A DNA stretch of 41,837 nucleotides from an uncultured Eubacteriales bacterium (GCA_900544295.1 UQUO01000017.1:1-41837), one strand, 5' to 3'; positions 8,424 through 17,080 are shown, counted from the first letter of the stretch. The notes: generated from the sequence alone by a model not told the origin. Translations and numbers: made by a program.

Positions 8424-9782
8424 ATGAGACTTTTCTTTGCCATATTGCTCTGCAAGCTGGTGCGCCTGGCGCTCCGGCTGGCCGGGAGGGGCGGCACGGC
8501 CCTGCCGGGCAAAATTGCCCTGCGCGTCTGCCCGGACATGCTCTCGCGGCTGGCCCGCGGCGTGACGACGGTTATGGTCACCGGCACGAACGGCAAGACC
8601 ACCACCTGCCGCATGCTGGAGCAGATGGCCCGGGACGCGGGCCGGGACTGCTTCGCCAACCGCTCCGGCTCGAACCTGGAGCGCGGCATCGCCGCGGACT
8701 TCGCCGCGAACGCCAGCCTCTTCGGGAAGCCCCGCCGCCGCTTCGCCGTCATTGAGTGCGACGAGGCCGCCTTCCGCCGCGTCTGCGGGGAGGTGAAGCC
8801 CGCAGTCGCCGTCGTGACGAACATCTTCCGTGACCAGCTGGACCGCTACGGCGAGGTGACTCACACCCTCGCCGGCATACGCGAGGGCCTGGCCCGTTCG
8901 CCCGAGACGCGGGTCTGCCTGAACGCGGACTGCTCGCTGACCTCCTCGCTCGCGCCGGACGCGCCGGACAGGGTGCGCTTTTTCGGCATGGACGCGGCCC
9001 TGGGCGAGGCCGCCGCGGTCTCGGACGCGCCCCGCTGCATCTTCTGCGGCGCTGAGTACGAGTACGACTACCACACCTTCGCCCACCTGGGCGGCTTCCG
9101 CTGCCCGCAGTGCGGCTACTCCCGCGCGGAGCCCGACGTCGCCATAGTCGAGGTGGACGCGCTTGAGCCGGACAGCAGCCTCGCCCAGCTGCGCGTGGAC
9201 GGGGAGTTCCTCCCCGCCGCCGTCAGCCTGCCGGCGGCCTACAACCTCTACAACGCCGCGGCCGCCGTCGCCGCCGCCACGGCCCTGGGCGTAGACGCCA
9301 AATCCGCCGTGCGCTCCCTCGCGCACATCGAGAGCGGCTTCGGGCGCATGGAGCGCTTCGAGCTCGGCGAGGCCCGGGTGACGATGGTGCTCGTCAAAAA
9401 CCCCGCGGGCTGCGACAGGGCCATAGACTACCTCGCCTCCCTGCCCGAGGGCGTCACCGCCGTCTTCTGCCTCAACGACGAGATAGCCGACGGCACGGAC
9501 GTCTCCTGGATCTGGGACGCCGCCTTCGAGCGCCTCTTCGAGCCGGAGAAAAAGCCCATGTCCCTCATCGTCTCCGGCAGCCGCGCCGAGGACATGCGCC
9601 TGCGGCTCAAGTACGCCGGCGCGGACGAGGAGAGCATCCGCCTCATCCACGGGGCCACGGAGCTCATAGACCTCATCGCCGGCTGCAAGGGCGACGTGTG
9701 CATCCTGCCCACCTACACGGCCATGCTGCCCCTGAGGGCCGAGCTGGCCTCCCGCTGCGGCAGAAAGGAGTTCTGGAAGTGA
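8424..9782 (+). CDS. murT: Lipid II isoglutaminyl synthase, MurT subunit
   Basis: 452 residues. MurT is the Mur-ligase-like half of the MurT/GatD complex, which amidates the D-glutamate of lipid II to D-isoglutamine on the inner membrane face. Visible features are the P-loop GTNGKT (~54-59), a central Mur-ligase domain with NIFRDQLDRYGE, an inserted four-cysteine zinc ribbon (CIFC near 205 and CPQC near 228) and the C-terminal DUF1727 region. The N-terminal ~20 residues are hydrophobic. It overlaps gatD by 1 bp (TGATG), which fits a stoichiometric complex. Confidence 0.94.
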   Translation: MRLFFAILLCKLVRLALRLAGRGGTALPGKIALRVCPDMLSRLARGVTTVMVTGTNGKTTTCRMLEQMARDAGRDCFANRSGSNLERGIAADFAANASLFGKPRRRFAVIECDEAAFRRVCGEVKPAVAVVTNIFRDQLDRYGEVTHTLAGIREGLARSPETRVCLNADCSLTSSLAPDAPDRVRFFGMDAALGEAAAVSDAPRCIFCGAEYEYDYHTFAHLGGFRCPQCGYSRAEPDVAIVEVDALEPDSSLAQLRVDGEFLPAAVSLPAAYNLYNAAAAVAAATALGVDAKSAVRSLAHIESGFGRMERFELGEARVTMVLVKNPAGCDRAIDYLASLPEGVTAVFCLNDEIADGTDVSWIWDAAFERLFEPEKKPMSLIVSGSRAEDMRLRLKYAGADEESIRLIHGATELIDLIAGCKGDVCILPTYTAMLPLRAELASRCGRKEFWK

Positions 9783-10501
9783 TGGAGCTGAGAGTCTGCC
9801 ACCTCTACCCCGACGTGCTGAACCTCTACGGCGACCGGGGCAACGTGCTCTGCATAAAAAAGCGCCTGGAGTGGCGCGGCATAGGCTGCACTGTGACGGA
9901 GCTGCCCATAGGCGAGCGCCGCGGGCTGGGGAACTTCGACCTGTTCTTCGTCGGCGGCGGCCAGGACTTCGAGCAGGGGCTGCTGCTGGAGGACCTGCGC
10001 GGCGGCAAGGGCGCGGACATCCGCGCCGCGGCGGAGGACGGAGCGGCCTTTCTGTGCGTCTGCGGCGGCTACCAGCTCATGGGCCACCACTACGACACGG
10101 TCTCCGGCGCGCGCTGCGCGGGCCTGGACGTGCTCGACCTCGTCACCGAGGGCGCGGAAGAGCGCATGATAGGCAACTTTGCCTTCGAGACGGAGTTCGG
10201 CCCCGTCGTGGGCTTCGAGAACCACAGCGGACGCACCCGGCTCGGCCCCGGCGCGCAGCCCCTGGGCCGCGTGCTGCGCGGCTTCGGCAACAACGGCGAG
10301 GACGGCACGGAGGGCGCGCGGTACAAGAACGTCTTCGGCACCTACAGCCACGGCCCCGTGCTGCCGAAAAACCCCGGCTTCTGCGACGGCATACTCCTCG
10401 CGGCCCTGCGCCGCCGCTACGGGGACGCCGAGCTTTCGCCCCTGCCCGACCTCTCCGAGCGCGAGGCGCACGAGAGCGTCCTGGCAAAGCTGCTGGGCTG
10501 A
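9782..10501 (+). CDS. gatD: Lipid II isoglutaminyl synthase, GatD glutaminase subunit
   Basis: 239 residues. GatD is a class-I, CobB/CobQ-like glutamine amidotransferase that supplies ammonia to MurT. The nucleophile lies in LCVCGGYQLMG (~residues 96-106), and the catalytic histidine is in TYSHGPVLPKNP. The opening LRVCHLYPDVLNLYGDRGN is characteristic. ATG 9782 is used because it overlaps the murT stop; an in-frame extension runs back into murT and is not favoured. The purB-murT-gatD unit has no clear terminator after it, only the promoter of the next small gene. Confidence 0.94.
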   Translation: MELRVCHLYPDVLNLYGDRGNVLCIKKRLEWRGIGCTVTELPIGERRGLGNFDLFFVGGGQDFEQGLLLEDLRGGKGADIRAAAEDGAAFLCVCGGYQLMGHHYDTVSGARCAGLDVLDLVTEGAEERMIGNFAFETEFGPVVGFENHSGRTRLGPGAQPLGRVLRGFGNNGEDGTEGARYKNVFGTYSHGPVLPKNPGFCDGILLAALRRRYGDAELSPLPDLSEREAHESVLAKLLG

Positions 10502-10516
10502 AAAAATTTTCGCCCC

Positions 10517-10548
10517 TTAATCTTCGTTTAATCTTCGGCGCATATACT
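10517..10548 (+). promoter_or_regulatory. Promoter with 11-bp-spaced direct repeats before the 43-residue gene
   Basis: TATACT at 10543-10548 is a good -10. The -35 position lacks a consensus hexamer but is occupied by two exact copies of TTAATCTTCG (10517-10526 and 10528-10537), 11 bp apart. Direct repeats with that period over a weak -35 are typical of sites for OmpR/PhoB-family activators. The regulator is not in this window. Confidence 0.5.
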
Positions 10549-10578
10549 GTAGCCATAACGAAGAAAGGAGGCGAAGGC

Positions 10579-10710
10579 ATGAGCCTGCTCAGGATGAACG
10601 TAGGTATGGCGGTCACGATGGCCCGCGCGGCGGGCTCGCGCACGGCCTTTGCCATAGTCAGCGGCTCCCCCGCGCCCAAGGCGGCGGCGGAGAAGAAAAA
10701 GAGCAAATAA
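10579..10710 (+). CDS. 43-residue protein of unknown function
   Basis: An ATG at 10579 preceded by a near-perfect AAAGGAGG at 8 nt opens a 43-codon frame. The product starts MSLLRMNVGMAVTMARAAG, has a moderately hydrophobic middle, and ends in an Ala-Lys-rich basic tail (PKAAAEKKKSK). It has its own promoter-like sequence upstream and a strong intrinsic terminator 10 nt after the stop, so it looks like a stand-alone gene. No cysteines, transmembrane helix of full length or known motif is visible. It could be a small membrane-associated peptide or a regulatory peptide. Confidence 0.65.
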   Translation: MSLLRMNVGMAVTMARAAGSRTAFAIVSGSPAPKAAAEKKKSK

Positions 10711-10719
10711 AAAATTTAA

Positions 10720-10752
10720 GGCGGGTCCCGCGAGGGGACCCGCCCTTTTTTT
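10720..10752. terminator. Bidirectional terminator between the 43-residue gene and capA-like gene
   Basis: GGCGGGTCCC (10720-10729) pairs with GGGACCCGCC (10735-10744). A T-run follows on the plus strand (10746-10752) and A/T-rich sequence precedes it, so it can also end transcripts of the minus-strand CapA-like gene, whose stop overlaps the T-run. Confidence 0.88.
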
Positions 10753-11965
10753 ATTCCATCGGAGCCTCCTGCGCCCCGGCGTCCGGGAGCGCAGCGTCCG
10801 CCTGCCCCGCCTCCGGGGAGGCGCTCTCCTCGCCCTTGTGATACTCGGAGTAGTCCACGACGAGGTCCGGCCCGTCAAAGCTGCCGTCGAGCTTGGACAT
10901 CGTGCGCTCATAGGCCTCCGAGCCCTCCTCGTAGGGCGTGGGCCGGTAGTCGTTGATGCCCTCCGTGCTTGATAGGCAGCAGGGGACGGCCTCGTAGCCC
11001 TCGACGCTGACCGTGCCGTCCAGGTCGCGCTTCACGGAAAAGCGCACGATGGCGGTGTCCCTGTCGCGCGGGGCGGTGTTGCCGCCGAAGCTCCAGTTGC
11101 CGAGGCTGTTGACGATGTAGCCGCCGTTATACTCGTCTATGCGCTGAAGAACGTGCGGGTGGGAGCCGTAGACTATGTCGGCCCCGGCGTCTATGGCGGC
11201 GCGTCCGAGCTGCTCCTGCCCGCCGGTGACCCGGTAGCTGCCCTCTATGCCCCAGTGCATAAGGCAGATGACGAGGTCTATGTCCTCCCTCTGCGCCAGG
11301 GCGGAGACGCCCTCGCGGATCTCCTGCTCGCCCGCCGTCCAGCGCGCGGCGTAGAGGCCGACGGTCAGCCCGTCGTCCCGCGAATAGACATAGCTCTCGT
11401 TCGGCCCGGCGTAGGCGACGCCCGCGCCGTCCAGGACGGCCTTGGTGTTGTCCAGGCCCGTCTGGCCGAAGTCAAGGGTGTGGTTGTTCGCCAGGGTGAC
11501 GAAATCTATGCCGCCCTGGACGAGTATCTGCGCATTTTCCGCCGCGCCGCAGAACTGGAAAGTGCCCGTGCCGGAAAGCGGCGTCTCCGAGAGGCTGCAC
11601 TCAAGGTTCGCTATGCTGAGGTAGTCGTCCTCAAAGTATTGCAGCGTGCCGGAGAAGGGCCAGCTCATGTCCCCGTCGAGGATGCTCTCGAAGTGGTCGT
11701 TGTACTGGGAGGAACTGAGCGTGCAGTCGCCCACCATGGAGATGGTGAAATACTCCGGCTCCGGCGTTGGCGTCGGTGTGGGCGTCGGCGTGGGGGTCGG
11801 GGTGGGGGTCGGCGTCGGCGTGGGCGAGGCGCTGGGGCTGGGCGTCGGCGTGGGGGCCGGCGTCGGCTCCGGCGCCGCGGTGACGCGCAGGAAGAGCAGC
11901 CCGCCCAGCGCCGCCGCGCAGATGAGGAATATTAAAATGAGAGTAAACTTCCTTGCAGTATTCAT
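10751..11965 (-). CDS. CapA-family (poly-gamma-glutamate capsule type) exported phosphoesterase-like protein
   Basis: 404 residues. An N-terminal membrane helix or uncleaved signal (~8-28) is followed by a Pro-Thr repeat linker (about residues 32-68, mostly PT units) and then a CapA/PGA_cap domain with metallophosphoesterase-like motifs: VGDCTL, NLEC, LANNH, MHWG, GSHPHVLQ and NSLGNW. The linker suggests that the domain is held away from the membrane on the outer face. CapA proteins are linked with poly-gamma-glutamate anchoring or transfer, but many family members in Clostridia have no capsule operon, and none is seen here. A DegV gene lies 48 bp upstream on the same strand. Confidence 0.85.
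   Translation of the reverse strand: MNTARKFTLILIFLICAAALGGLLFLRVTAAPEPTPAPTPTPSPSASPTPTPTPTPTPTPTPTPTPTPEPEYFTISMVGDCTLSSSQYNDHFESILDGDMSWPFSGTLQYFEDDYLSIANLECSLSETPLSGTGTFQFCGAAENAQILVQGGIDFVTLANNHTLDFGQTGLDNTKAVLDGAGVAYAGPNESYVYSRDDGLTVGLYAARWTAGEQEIREGVSALAQREDIDLVICLMHWGIEGSYRVTGGQEQLGRAAIDAGADIVYGSHPHVLQRIDEYNGGYIVNSLGNWSFGGNTAPRDRDTAIVRFSVKRDLDGTVSVEGYEAVPCCLSSTEGINDYRPTPYEEGSEAYERTMSKLDGSFDGPDLVVDYSEYHKGEESASPEAGQADAALPDAGAQEAPME
11762..11868 (-). repeat. 6-bp tandem repeat encoding the Pro-Thr linker
   Basis: Repeats of a 6-bp unit close to GGCGTC/GGTGTG on the plus strand encode alternating Pro-Thr on the minus strand, with a few Ser/Ala substitutions. The array is prone to length change by slippage while keeping the frame. 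Confidence 0.8.
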
Positions 11966-12013
11966 GGCCCTGCTGAGACTGCTGTGCCGGGGCGAAAGTT
12001 CCCGCCGCCGGGC

Positions 12014-12889
12014 TCAAACGCGCTCTTTTCCGACAAAAAAGATTGAGATGAGCCCCGGACCGGTGTGCGCGCCTATGATGGGGCCTATGTGCGTGTAGAA
12101 GACGTCGCGGAAGCCGCACTCGCGCACGAGGGCCTCGCCGTACTCGCGGGCCTTCTCGGGCGCGTCGGCTTCGGAGACTATGAGGGTCTGGCCCGCGGCG
12201 TCCACGACCAGCTCCTGCACATCCTTTATTACCTTCTTGAAGCACTGCTTGTCGCCGCGCACCTTCTGCCAGACCTCAAGGTGGCCCTCGTAGTCGAGGT
12301 GCATGATGGGGACGATGTTGAGCGCCGTGCCGAAGGCCGCCGCGGTCTTGCTGACGCGGCCGCCGCGGTAGAGGTAGGTGAGGTCGTTCGTCGTGAAGAT
12401 GGAGTTGGTGTTGTGTACCATGCTCTCAAGCTCGTCGGCGTTGTCCGCGAGGCTGAGGCCCTTGTCACGGTTGTCCGCCGCGCGCAGGACGACGAGGCCG
12501 AAGCCGGCGGAGGCGTTGGTTGAATCCACGACGCGGCAGGTCCAGCCGGGATACTCCTCCATGAGCACGGCCGCGGCGGAACGGGCGTTGTCGCAGGAGC
12601 CGGAGATGGCCGCGGCGAGGGAGATGTGCAGCACGGGCGTGCCGGCCTCGGCCAGGGGCCTCCAGAACTCCGTGAACTCCCCGGGGTTTATCTGGCTGGT
12701 GCGGGCGATCCCGCCGGCGCGCATCAGGTCGTAGAACTCGCGGAAGCTCTCCTCCGTCATACCGTCCGTCATGGGCTTGCCGTCCATGGTGAAAGGCATC
12801 TTGTAGGGCATCACGCCGCGTTCGGCGCACTTTTCAAGCGAGAGGTCGCAGCCGGAATCGGCTGTTATCTGATAGGCATATACACTCAT
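12014..12889 (-). CDS. DegV-family fatty-acid-binding protein
   Basis: 291 residues. DegV/FakB proteins hold a fatty acid for phosphorylation by the FakA kinase, which feeds phospholipid synthesis. The N-terminal ITADSGCDLS is the usual start, followed by SQINPGEF and the acyl-head binding region LHISLAAAISGSCDNA. Near the C-terminus GPIIGAHTGPG matches the conserved His-containing turn. fakA is not in this window. ATG 12889 has GAAAGG 11 nt upstream, and a TTGATA-17-TATGAT promoter lies just before. Confidence 0.92.
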   Translation of the reverse strand: MSVYAYQITADSGCDLSLEKCAERGVMPYKMPFTMDGKPMTDGMTEESFREFYDLMRAGGIARTSQINPGEFTEFWRPLAEAGTPVLHISLAAAISGSCDNARSAAAVLMEEYPGWTCRVVDSTNASAGFGLVVLRAADNRDKGLSLADNADELESMVHNTNSIFTTNDLTYLYRGGRVSKTAAAFGTALNIVPIMHLDYEGHLEVWQKVRGDKQCFKKVIKDVQELVVDAAGQTLIVSEADAPEKAREYGEALVRECGFRDVFYTHIGPIIGAHTGPGLISIFFVGKERV

Positions 12890-12924
12890 GGCATTCTAGA
12901 CCTTTCTCAGTAATTGGCTGTATC

Positions 12925-12953
12925 ATCATACCCCCAAACGGAAGATTTATCAA
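12925..12953 (-). promoter_or_regulatory. Promoter of the DegV gene
   Basis: On the minus strand TTGATA (12948-12953), 17 bp, and TATGAT (12925-12930) point into the DegV gene. Confidence 0.65.
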
Positions 12954-12983
12954 GCACGAGTTTGCCGCAGCTTACCAAAACTG

Positions 12984-13016
12984 AAAAAAGTCCCCGCCGG
13001 GAGAGGCCCGGCGGGG
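12984..13016 (-). terminator. Terminator of the TRAP/dehydrogenase operon
   Basis: CCCCGCCGGG (12992-13001) pairs with CCCGGCGGGG (13007-13016), and a T-run follows on the minus strand (12984-12989). It ends the operon that runs from the transketolase to the dehydrogenase. Confidence 0.85.
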
Positions 13017-13033
13017 CTGAGGCTTTGGGTTTC

Positions 13034-14062
13034 TCAGAAGGTCATCATGACCTTGAGAACGGGCTCGGGCCGCTTGTCGGCCATGTGCATGGCCTCGGCA
13101 AACTGCTCTATGGGGTAGCGCTGGGTGACGAAATGGCTGAGATCCATCTTCCCGGCGTCTATCGCCTCGGCAATGAGGCGGAAGTCCTCGTTGGTGTACA
13201 TGTTGTAGGCCTTGAAGTCCAGCTCATGCTGCTGGTGCACGCGGTAGGGGAAGCCTATGCCGTCCTCCATGAGGGCGTGCTGGACGAGCTGGCCGCCCCG
13301 GCGGCAGATCTCAGCCGCCTGCTGGAGGGTCGGAGCGTCGCCGTAGGCGAGGAAGACGAGGTCCGCGCCCACGCCCCCCGTGAGCTCCATGACGCGCTCA
13401 TAGAGGTTCTCGCTGCGGCTGTTGCAGGTGAGCTCGGCGCCCATCTCGCGGGCCTTCTGGAGGTTGAAGTCCGCCACGTCCACCATGAGGATGCTCCTGG
13501 GATCATAGAGCCTCGCGCAGAGGAAGTCGCCTATGCCTATGGGGCCGCAGCCGATGACGACGATGTTGGTTTCCTCGTCAATCTTGCTGTTGCGCACGGC
13601 GTACATGCCGTTGGCGACGGGCTCGATGAGGGCGCCCTCCTCGTAGGTGAGGGAGTCCGGGAGCTTGACGACGGTCTGCTCGGGGGTGACGATGTACTCG
13701 CCCAGGCCGCCGCTCCAGGGGCCGGCGCCGAGGACCTTCTTGTCCGGGCAGACGTTGTAGAGCCCGTGATCGCAGTACCAGCAGTGGCCGCAGCCATAGT
13801 GGGGCTCGACGGTGACGCGGTCGCCGACCTTGAACTTGGTGACGCCCTCGCCTACCGCCACCACGTCACCGGCCACCTCGTGGCCGGAGACTATGGGCGG
13901 GATGCGGAAGGGGTGCAGGCCGTGGATGGCGTGGACCTCGCTGCCGCATATGCCGCAGTTGCGTATTTTTATCTTTACGTCGTCGGCCTTCTCAATCTGA
14001 GGTTCCGGCATGTCGTCGCGGAACTCGGCGACGCCGACGGCGGGCATATAACCAGCTCTCAT
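13034..14062 (-). CDS. Zinc-dependent medium-chain alcohol/polyol dehydrogenase
   Basis: 342 residues, typical of the sorbitol/threonine dehydrogenase group. The catalytic zinc region has NCGICGSEVH and SGHEVAGDVV. The structural zinc lobe has four cysteines in YGCGHCWYCDHGLYNVC. The Rossmann motif is VIGCGPIGIGDFLCA (~170-184), followed by an acidic residue in VDVADFNLQKA, which favours NAD over NADP. It is the last gene after dctM (28-bp gap), so it most likely oxidises a hydroxyl of the compound imported by the TRAP system or a product of it. The exact substrate cannot be read from the sequence. Confidence 0.88.
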   Translation of the reverse strand: MRAGYMPAVGVAEFRDDMPEPQIEKADDVKIKIRNCGICGSEVHAIHGLHPFRIPPIVSGHEVAGDVVAVGEGVTKFKVGDRVTVEPHYGCGHCWYCDHGLYNVCPDKKVLGAGPWSGGLGEYIVTPEQTVVKLPDSLTYEEGALIEPVANGMYAVRNSKIDEETNIVVIGCGPIGIGDFLCARLYDPRSILMVDVADFNLQKAREMGAELTCNSRSENLYERVMELTGGVGADLVFLAYGDAPTLQQAAEICRRGGQLVQHALMEDGIGFPYRVHQQHELDFKAYNMYTNEDFRLIAEAIDAGKMDLSHFVTQRYPIEQFAEAMHMADKRPEPVLKVMMTF

Positions 14063-14090
14063 TTCAGCAAATCCTCCTTAATTAAGCGGC

Positions 14091-15380
14091 TCAGCCTGCG
14101 GCCCCTCCGCCGAGCAGGTTGGGCAGTATCATGGAAATGGGCTTGATGTAGGTAACCAGCAGCAGCGCCAGTATGGATGCCACAATCAGCGGCATGACGC
14201 CCTTGCAGATCTCCTTGAGCTTGATGCCTGCTATGCCGCAGCCGACGTAGAGGTTGACGCCGACAGGCGGGGTGACGAGGCCGACGGCCAGGTTGAAGAC
14301 CATGACGCAGCCCAGGTGGACCAGGTCGATGCCCAGAGCCCTGGCAACGGGGACCAGGATGGGGACGATGATGTACATGGCGCTGTTGGCGTCGATGAAG
14401 CAGCCGGCGATGAGCAGGATGATGTTGACGATGAGCAGGAAGAGGAACTTGCTGTCGCCGACGAAGCTTATAAGCGCAGCGCTGGCGTCCGCGGCGATGC
14501 CGGTGAGAGTCAGGGCGTAGGAGAACAGGCTGGCGGTGCCGACAATGAGCATGACGACGGCGGTCTGGCTGACGCTGTCCACCAGCAGGGGCCAGAGGTC
14601 CTTGACCTTCAGCTTCCTGGTGCAGAAGCCGATGACAATGCCGTAAATGGAGGCGACGGCCGCGGCCTCGGTCGGGGTGAAGAAGCCGCCGTAGATGCCG
14701 CCGAGGATGATGACGGGCATCAGCAGGCCGGGGATGGCCTTGACGAAAGCCCTCCAGCGCTCACGTCCGCTGGCCTTGGGCAGGAGCTTGAGCTCGCGGC
14801 CGCGGTAGGTGAACATCATGGCGAAGATGAGGAAGCAGCCCATGAGGATGCCGGGGACTATGCCGGAGGCAAACAGCTCGCCGACGCTCTCGCCGGTGAC
14901 GGAGCCGTAGATGACGAAGGTGATGCTGGGAGGGATGATGATGCCGATGGCGCCGGCGGTGGAGACCAGAGCGGCGGAGTCGTTCTTCTGATATCCAACG
15001 TTGGTCATTGCGGGGATAAGAATCATGCCCAGGGCGGCGACGGTGGCCGGGCCCGAGCCGGAGATGGCCGCGAAGAAGCAGGCGACGATGACCGTGACGA
15101 GGGCCATGCCGCTGCGGCGGTGTCCGACGAGGGTGCGGGCAAAGTCTATGAGCTGGGTGGAGATGCCGCTCTTGTCCATGACGTTGCCGCCCAGGATGAA
15201 GAAGGGTATGGCCAGCAGCACGAACTTGCTCGTGGCCGCGTAGAGGTTCGAGGCGATGGGCATGAGCGGCAGGCCCTCAAACAGGATGACGGCCAGGCTC
15301 GAGATGCCGAGCGCGAAGGCTATGGGCATATTCATGAACAGCAGAAGGAAGAATATGCCGAAGAGTATTATGGCGGCCAT
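14091..15380 (-). CDS. dctM: TRAP transporter large permease subunit
   Basis: 429 residues with about 12 hydrophobic segments and the DctM family look (GSGPATVAALGMILIPAM, TPTEAAAVASIYG, NLAVGLVTPPVGVNLYVG). It forms the ion-coupled channel that, with DctQ and the periplasmic-type binding protein DctP, imports organic acids. It overlaps the end of dctQ at TGATG, consistent with tight coupling. Confidence 0.94.
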   Translation of the reverse strand: MAAIILFGIFFLLLFMNMPIAFALGISSLAVILFEGLPLMPIASNLYAATSKFVLLAIPFFILGGNVMDKSGISTQLIDFARTLVGHRRSGMALVTVIVACFFAAISGSGPATVAALGMILIPAMTNVGYQKNDSAALVSTAGAIGIIIPPSITFVIYGSVTGESVGELFASGIVPGILMGCFLIFAMMFTYRGRELKLLPKASGRERWRAFVKAIPGLLMPVIILGGIYGGFFTPTEAAAVASIYGIVIGFCTRKLKVKDLWPLLVDSVSQTAVVMLIVGTASLFSYALTLTGIAADASAALISFVGDSKFLFLLIVNIILLIAGCFIDANSAMYIIVPILVPVARALGIDLVHLGCVMVFNLAVGLVTPPVGVNLYVGCGIAGIKLKEICKGVMPLIVASILALLLVTYIKPISMILPNLLGGGAAG

Positions 15381-15886
15381 CAGGCATTCTCCTCCTTTCC
15401 GCTGTGAAGAGACTTGGTGAAGTTGATGACGGCGAGCTGCACCTGGCGGATGAACAGCACGGCCGCGCCTATGGGCAGCCAGATGCCGTAGAGCCAGACG
15501 GGCCAGCTCATGCCCATGCTGAGGACGTTGTTGGTGAACTGGTTCTGGACGTACTGGTAGCCGAGGTAGATGATGGCGGCGCAGAAAGCGGCGCTCAGCA
15601 GGTCGCAGATGAGAGCGAGGACGCTCTGGGCGGTCTTGGGAAGCAGGTCGGTAACGACGCTCAGGCCGAGGTGCGCGCCGCGCTTGGTGGCGGTGGCGGC
15701 GCCGAGTATGCTCAGGATCATCAGGCCAACGCAGGTCAGCTCCTCAATGAAGGGCATGGAGCCCAGGGACGGGTCTATCATGACCAGGAACTTACGGGCT
15801 ATGACGTTGACAAACGTGAGTATTAGCATGACAAACAGTATGATGGCGCAGACGCCGTCCTCAAATGAGTTGAGGAACTTTTTCAT
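15380..15886 (-). CDS. dctQ: TRAP transporter small permease subunit
   Basis: 168 residues with four membrane helices and the family motif FIEELTCVGLMILSILGAA. It is the accessory membrane subunit that partners DctM. A Rho-independent terminator lies between dctP and this gene, which should lower permease expression relative to the binding protein. Confidence 0.93.
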   Translation of the reverse strand: MKKFLNSFEDGVCAIILFVMLILTFVNVIARKFLVMIDPSLGSMPFIEELTCVGLMILSILGAATATKRGAHLGLSVVTDLLPKTAQSVLALICDLLSAAFCAAIIYLGYQYVQNQFTNNVLSMGMSWPVWLYGIWLPIGAAVLFIRQVQLAVINFTKSLHSGKEENA

Positions 15887-15928
15887 GCCTTTTCCTCCTT
15901 TTCAATCTCTTTTCTCAAAAAATCCAAC

Positions 15929-15963
15929 AAAAAGCCCGCCGGAGGCCGGAGCCCCCGGCAGGC
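15929..15963 (-). terminator. Intercistronic attenuating terminator between dctP and dctQ
   Basis: A 9-bp GC stem with one G-U pair (15934-15942 with 15955-15963) is followed on the minus strand by a T-run. It sits after the dctP stop but inside the apparent operon, so it probably sets a higher level of binding protein than of permease. Confidence 0.7.
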
Positions 15964-15989
15964 GTGATGCTGGGTCAGCGAAGGGAGTA

Positions 15990-17030
15990 TTACTCCACGC
16001 CGAAAGCGGTGCAGGCGGCCTCGCCGTAGACGCCCTTGTACTCCTCAATGAGGTCGGTGATGACGGCACGCCAGGTCTCGACGTCCTCATCGGTGAAGCG
16101 GTAGAACTGGACGCCGTTCTCCTCCTCGCACTGGGCGATGAGCTCTTCTTCCTCGGCGACGATCTCAGCGTTGACCTCCTTGCAGGCCTGCTCGACGAGA
16201 TCAAACACGAGCTGCTGATCCTCTTCGCTCAGCTTGCTGGTGAAGTTGGCGGTGTTGGCCATCCAGGTGAAGGCCTCATAGGTGTGGCGGGAGACGGTCA
16301 TGTAGGGCTGGATCTCCTGGACGTTGTTGGAGACGATGGTGGAGATGGAGTTGTCGTGGCCGTCGATGGTGCCCTGCTGCAGAGCGGTGAACACCTCGGA
16401 CCAGCTCATGGCCTGGGGAGAAGCGCCGTAAGCGGTGTAGAAGTCCATGAAGAAGTCGCCGCCGGGGATACGGATCTTGAGGCCGGCGAGGTCCTCAGGC
16501 TGCTCGATGGGGTGCTTGCTGTTGGTGATGAGCTTGAAGCCGTTGTGGACGGCGCCGAGGTAGGTGACGCCCTTGGTGCTGAGCAGCTCGGTCATGTACT
16601 CGCCGCCGGCGCCGAAGAAGGCGTCCTCAGCAGCCTGGTAGTCGGAGAACAGCCAGGGCATGGTGCAGACCATGGCCTCGGGGGCGATGCTGGAGATGAT
16701 GGAGGTGGAGTGGATGTCGATATCCGTGCCGCCGCTGGTGAGCAGCTCGATGGCGCTGGTCATGTTGCCGCCGGCGAGCTGGTCGTTGTTGATGATGTTG
16801 ATGGTGATGCGGCCGTTGGTCTCCTCTTCGATGAGCTCCTTGAAGCGCTTGGCGGAGCGGGTGTCGTTGCCCTGATCGGTGCCGTTGCAGGTGAGGGTTA
16901 GCTCCACGGCCTCGCCGGAGGGGACGTCGTCGCCGGAGGGGGCGTCGCTGTTCGCAGCGGGCTCGCTGCCGCAGGCGGCCAGGGCGAAGACCATGGTGAG
17001 CGCGAGGATGAGCGCAAGCAACTTTTTCAT
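15990..17030 (-). CDS. dctP: TRAP transporter substrate-binding lipoprotein
   Basis: 346 residues from ATG 17030 (AAAGGGAG upstream); the longer frame runs back into the transketolase gene and is not used. A signal peptide ends in a lipobox, ALAAC, with Cys near residue 20, so the protein should be lipid-anchored on the outer face. The DctP domain includes MSWSEVFTALQQGTIDGHDN, the usual C-terminal substrate loop, and LAGLKIRIPGG before it, where Arg of KIRIP is the expected carboxylate-binding residue. Substrate is thus probably a carboxylate such as a sugar acid, but not identified. Confidence 0.93.
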   Translation of the reverse strand: MKKLLALILALTMVFALAACGSEPAANSDAPSGDDVPSGEAVELTLTCNGTDQGNDTRSAKRFKELIEEETNGRITINIINNDQLAGGNMTSAIELLTSGGTDIDIHSTSIISSIAPEAMVCTMPWLFSDYQAAEDAFFGAGGEYMTELLSTKGVTYLGAVHNGFKLITNSKHPIEQPEDLAGLKIRIPGGDFFMDFYTAYGASPQAMSWSEVFTALQQGTIDGHDNSISTIVSNNVQEIQPYMTVSRHTYEAFTWMANTANFTSKLSEEDQQLVFDLVEQACKEVNAEIVAEEEELIAQCEEENGVQFYRFTDEDVETWRAVITDLIEEYKGVYGEAACTAFGVE

Positions 17031-17080
17031 TTTCGTGTCTCCCTTTCTTCTTATTTCTTCTCTTCTTATTTTTTGCACCG

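Noticed and set aside
10751..11965. Capsule (poly-gamma-glutamate) operon.
   Set aside because: Only the CapA-like gene is present; capB, capC and capD-type genes are not found nearby.
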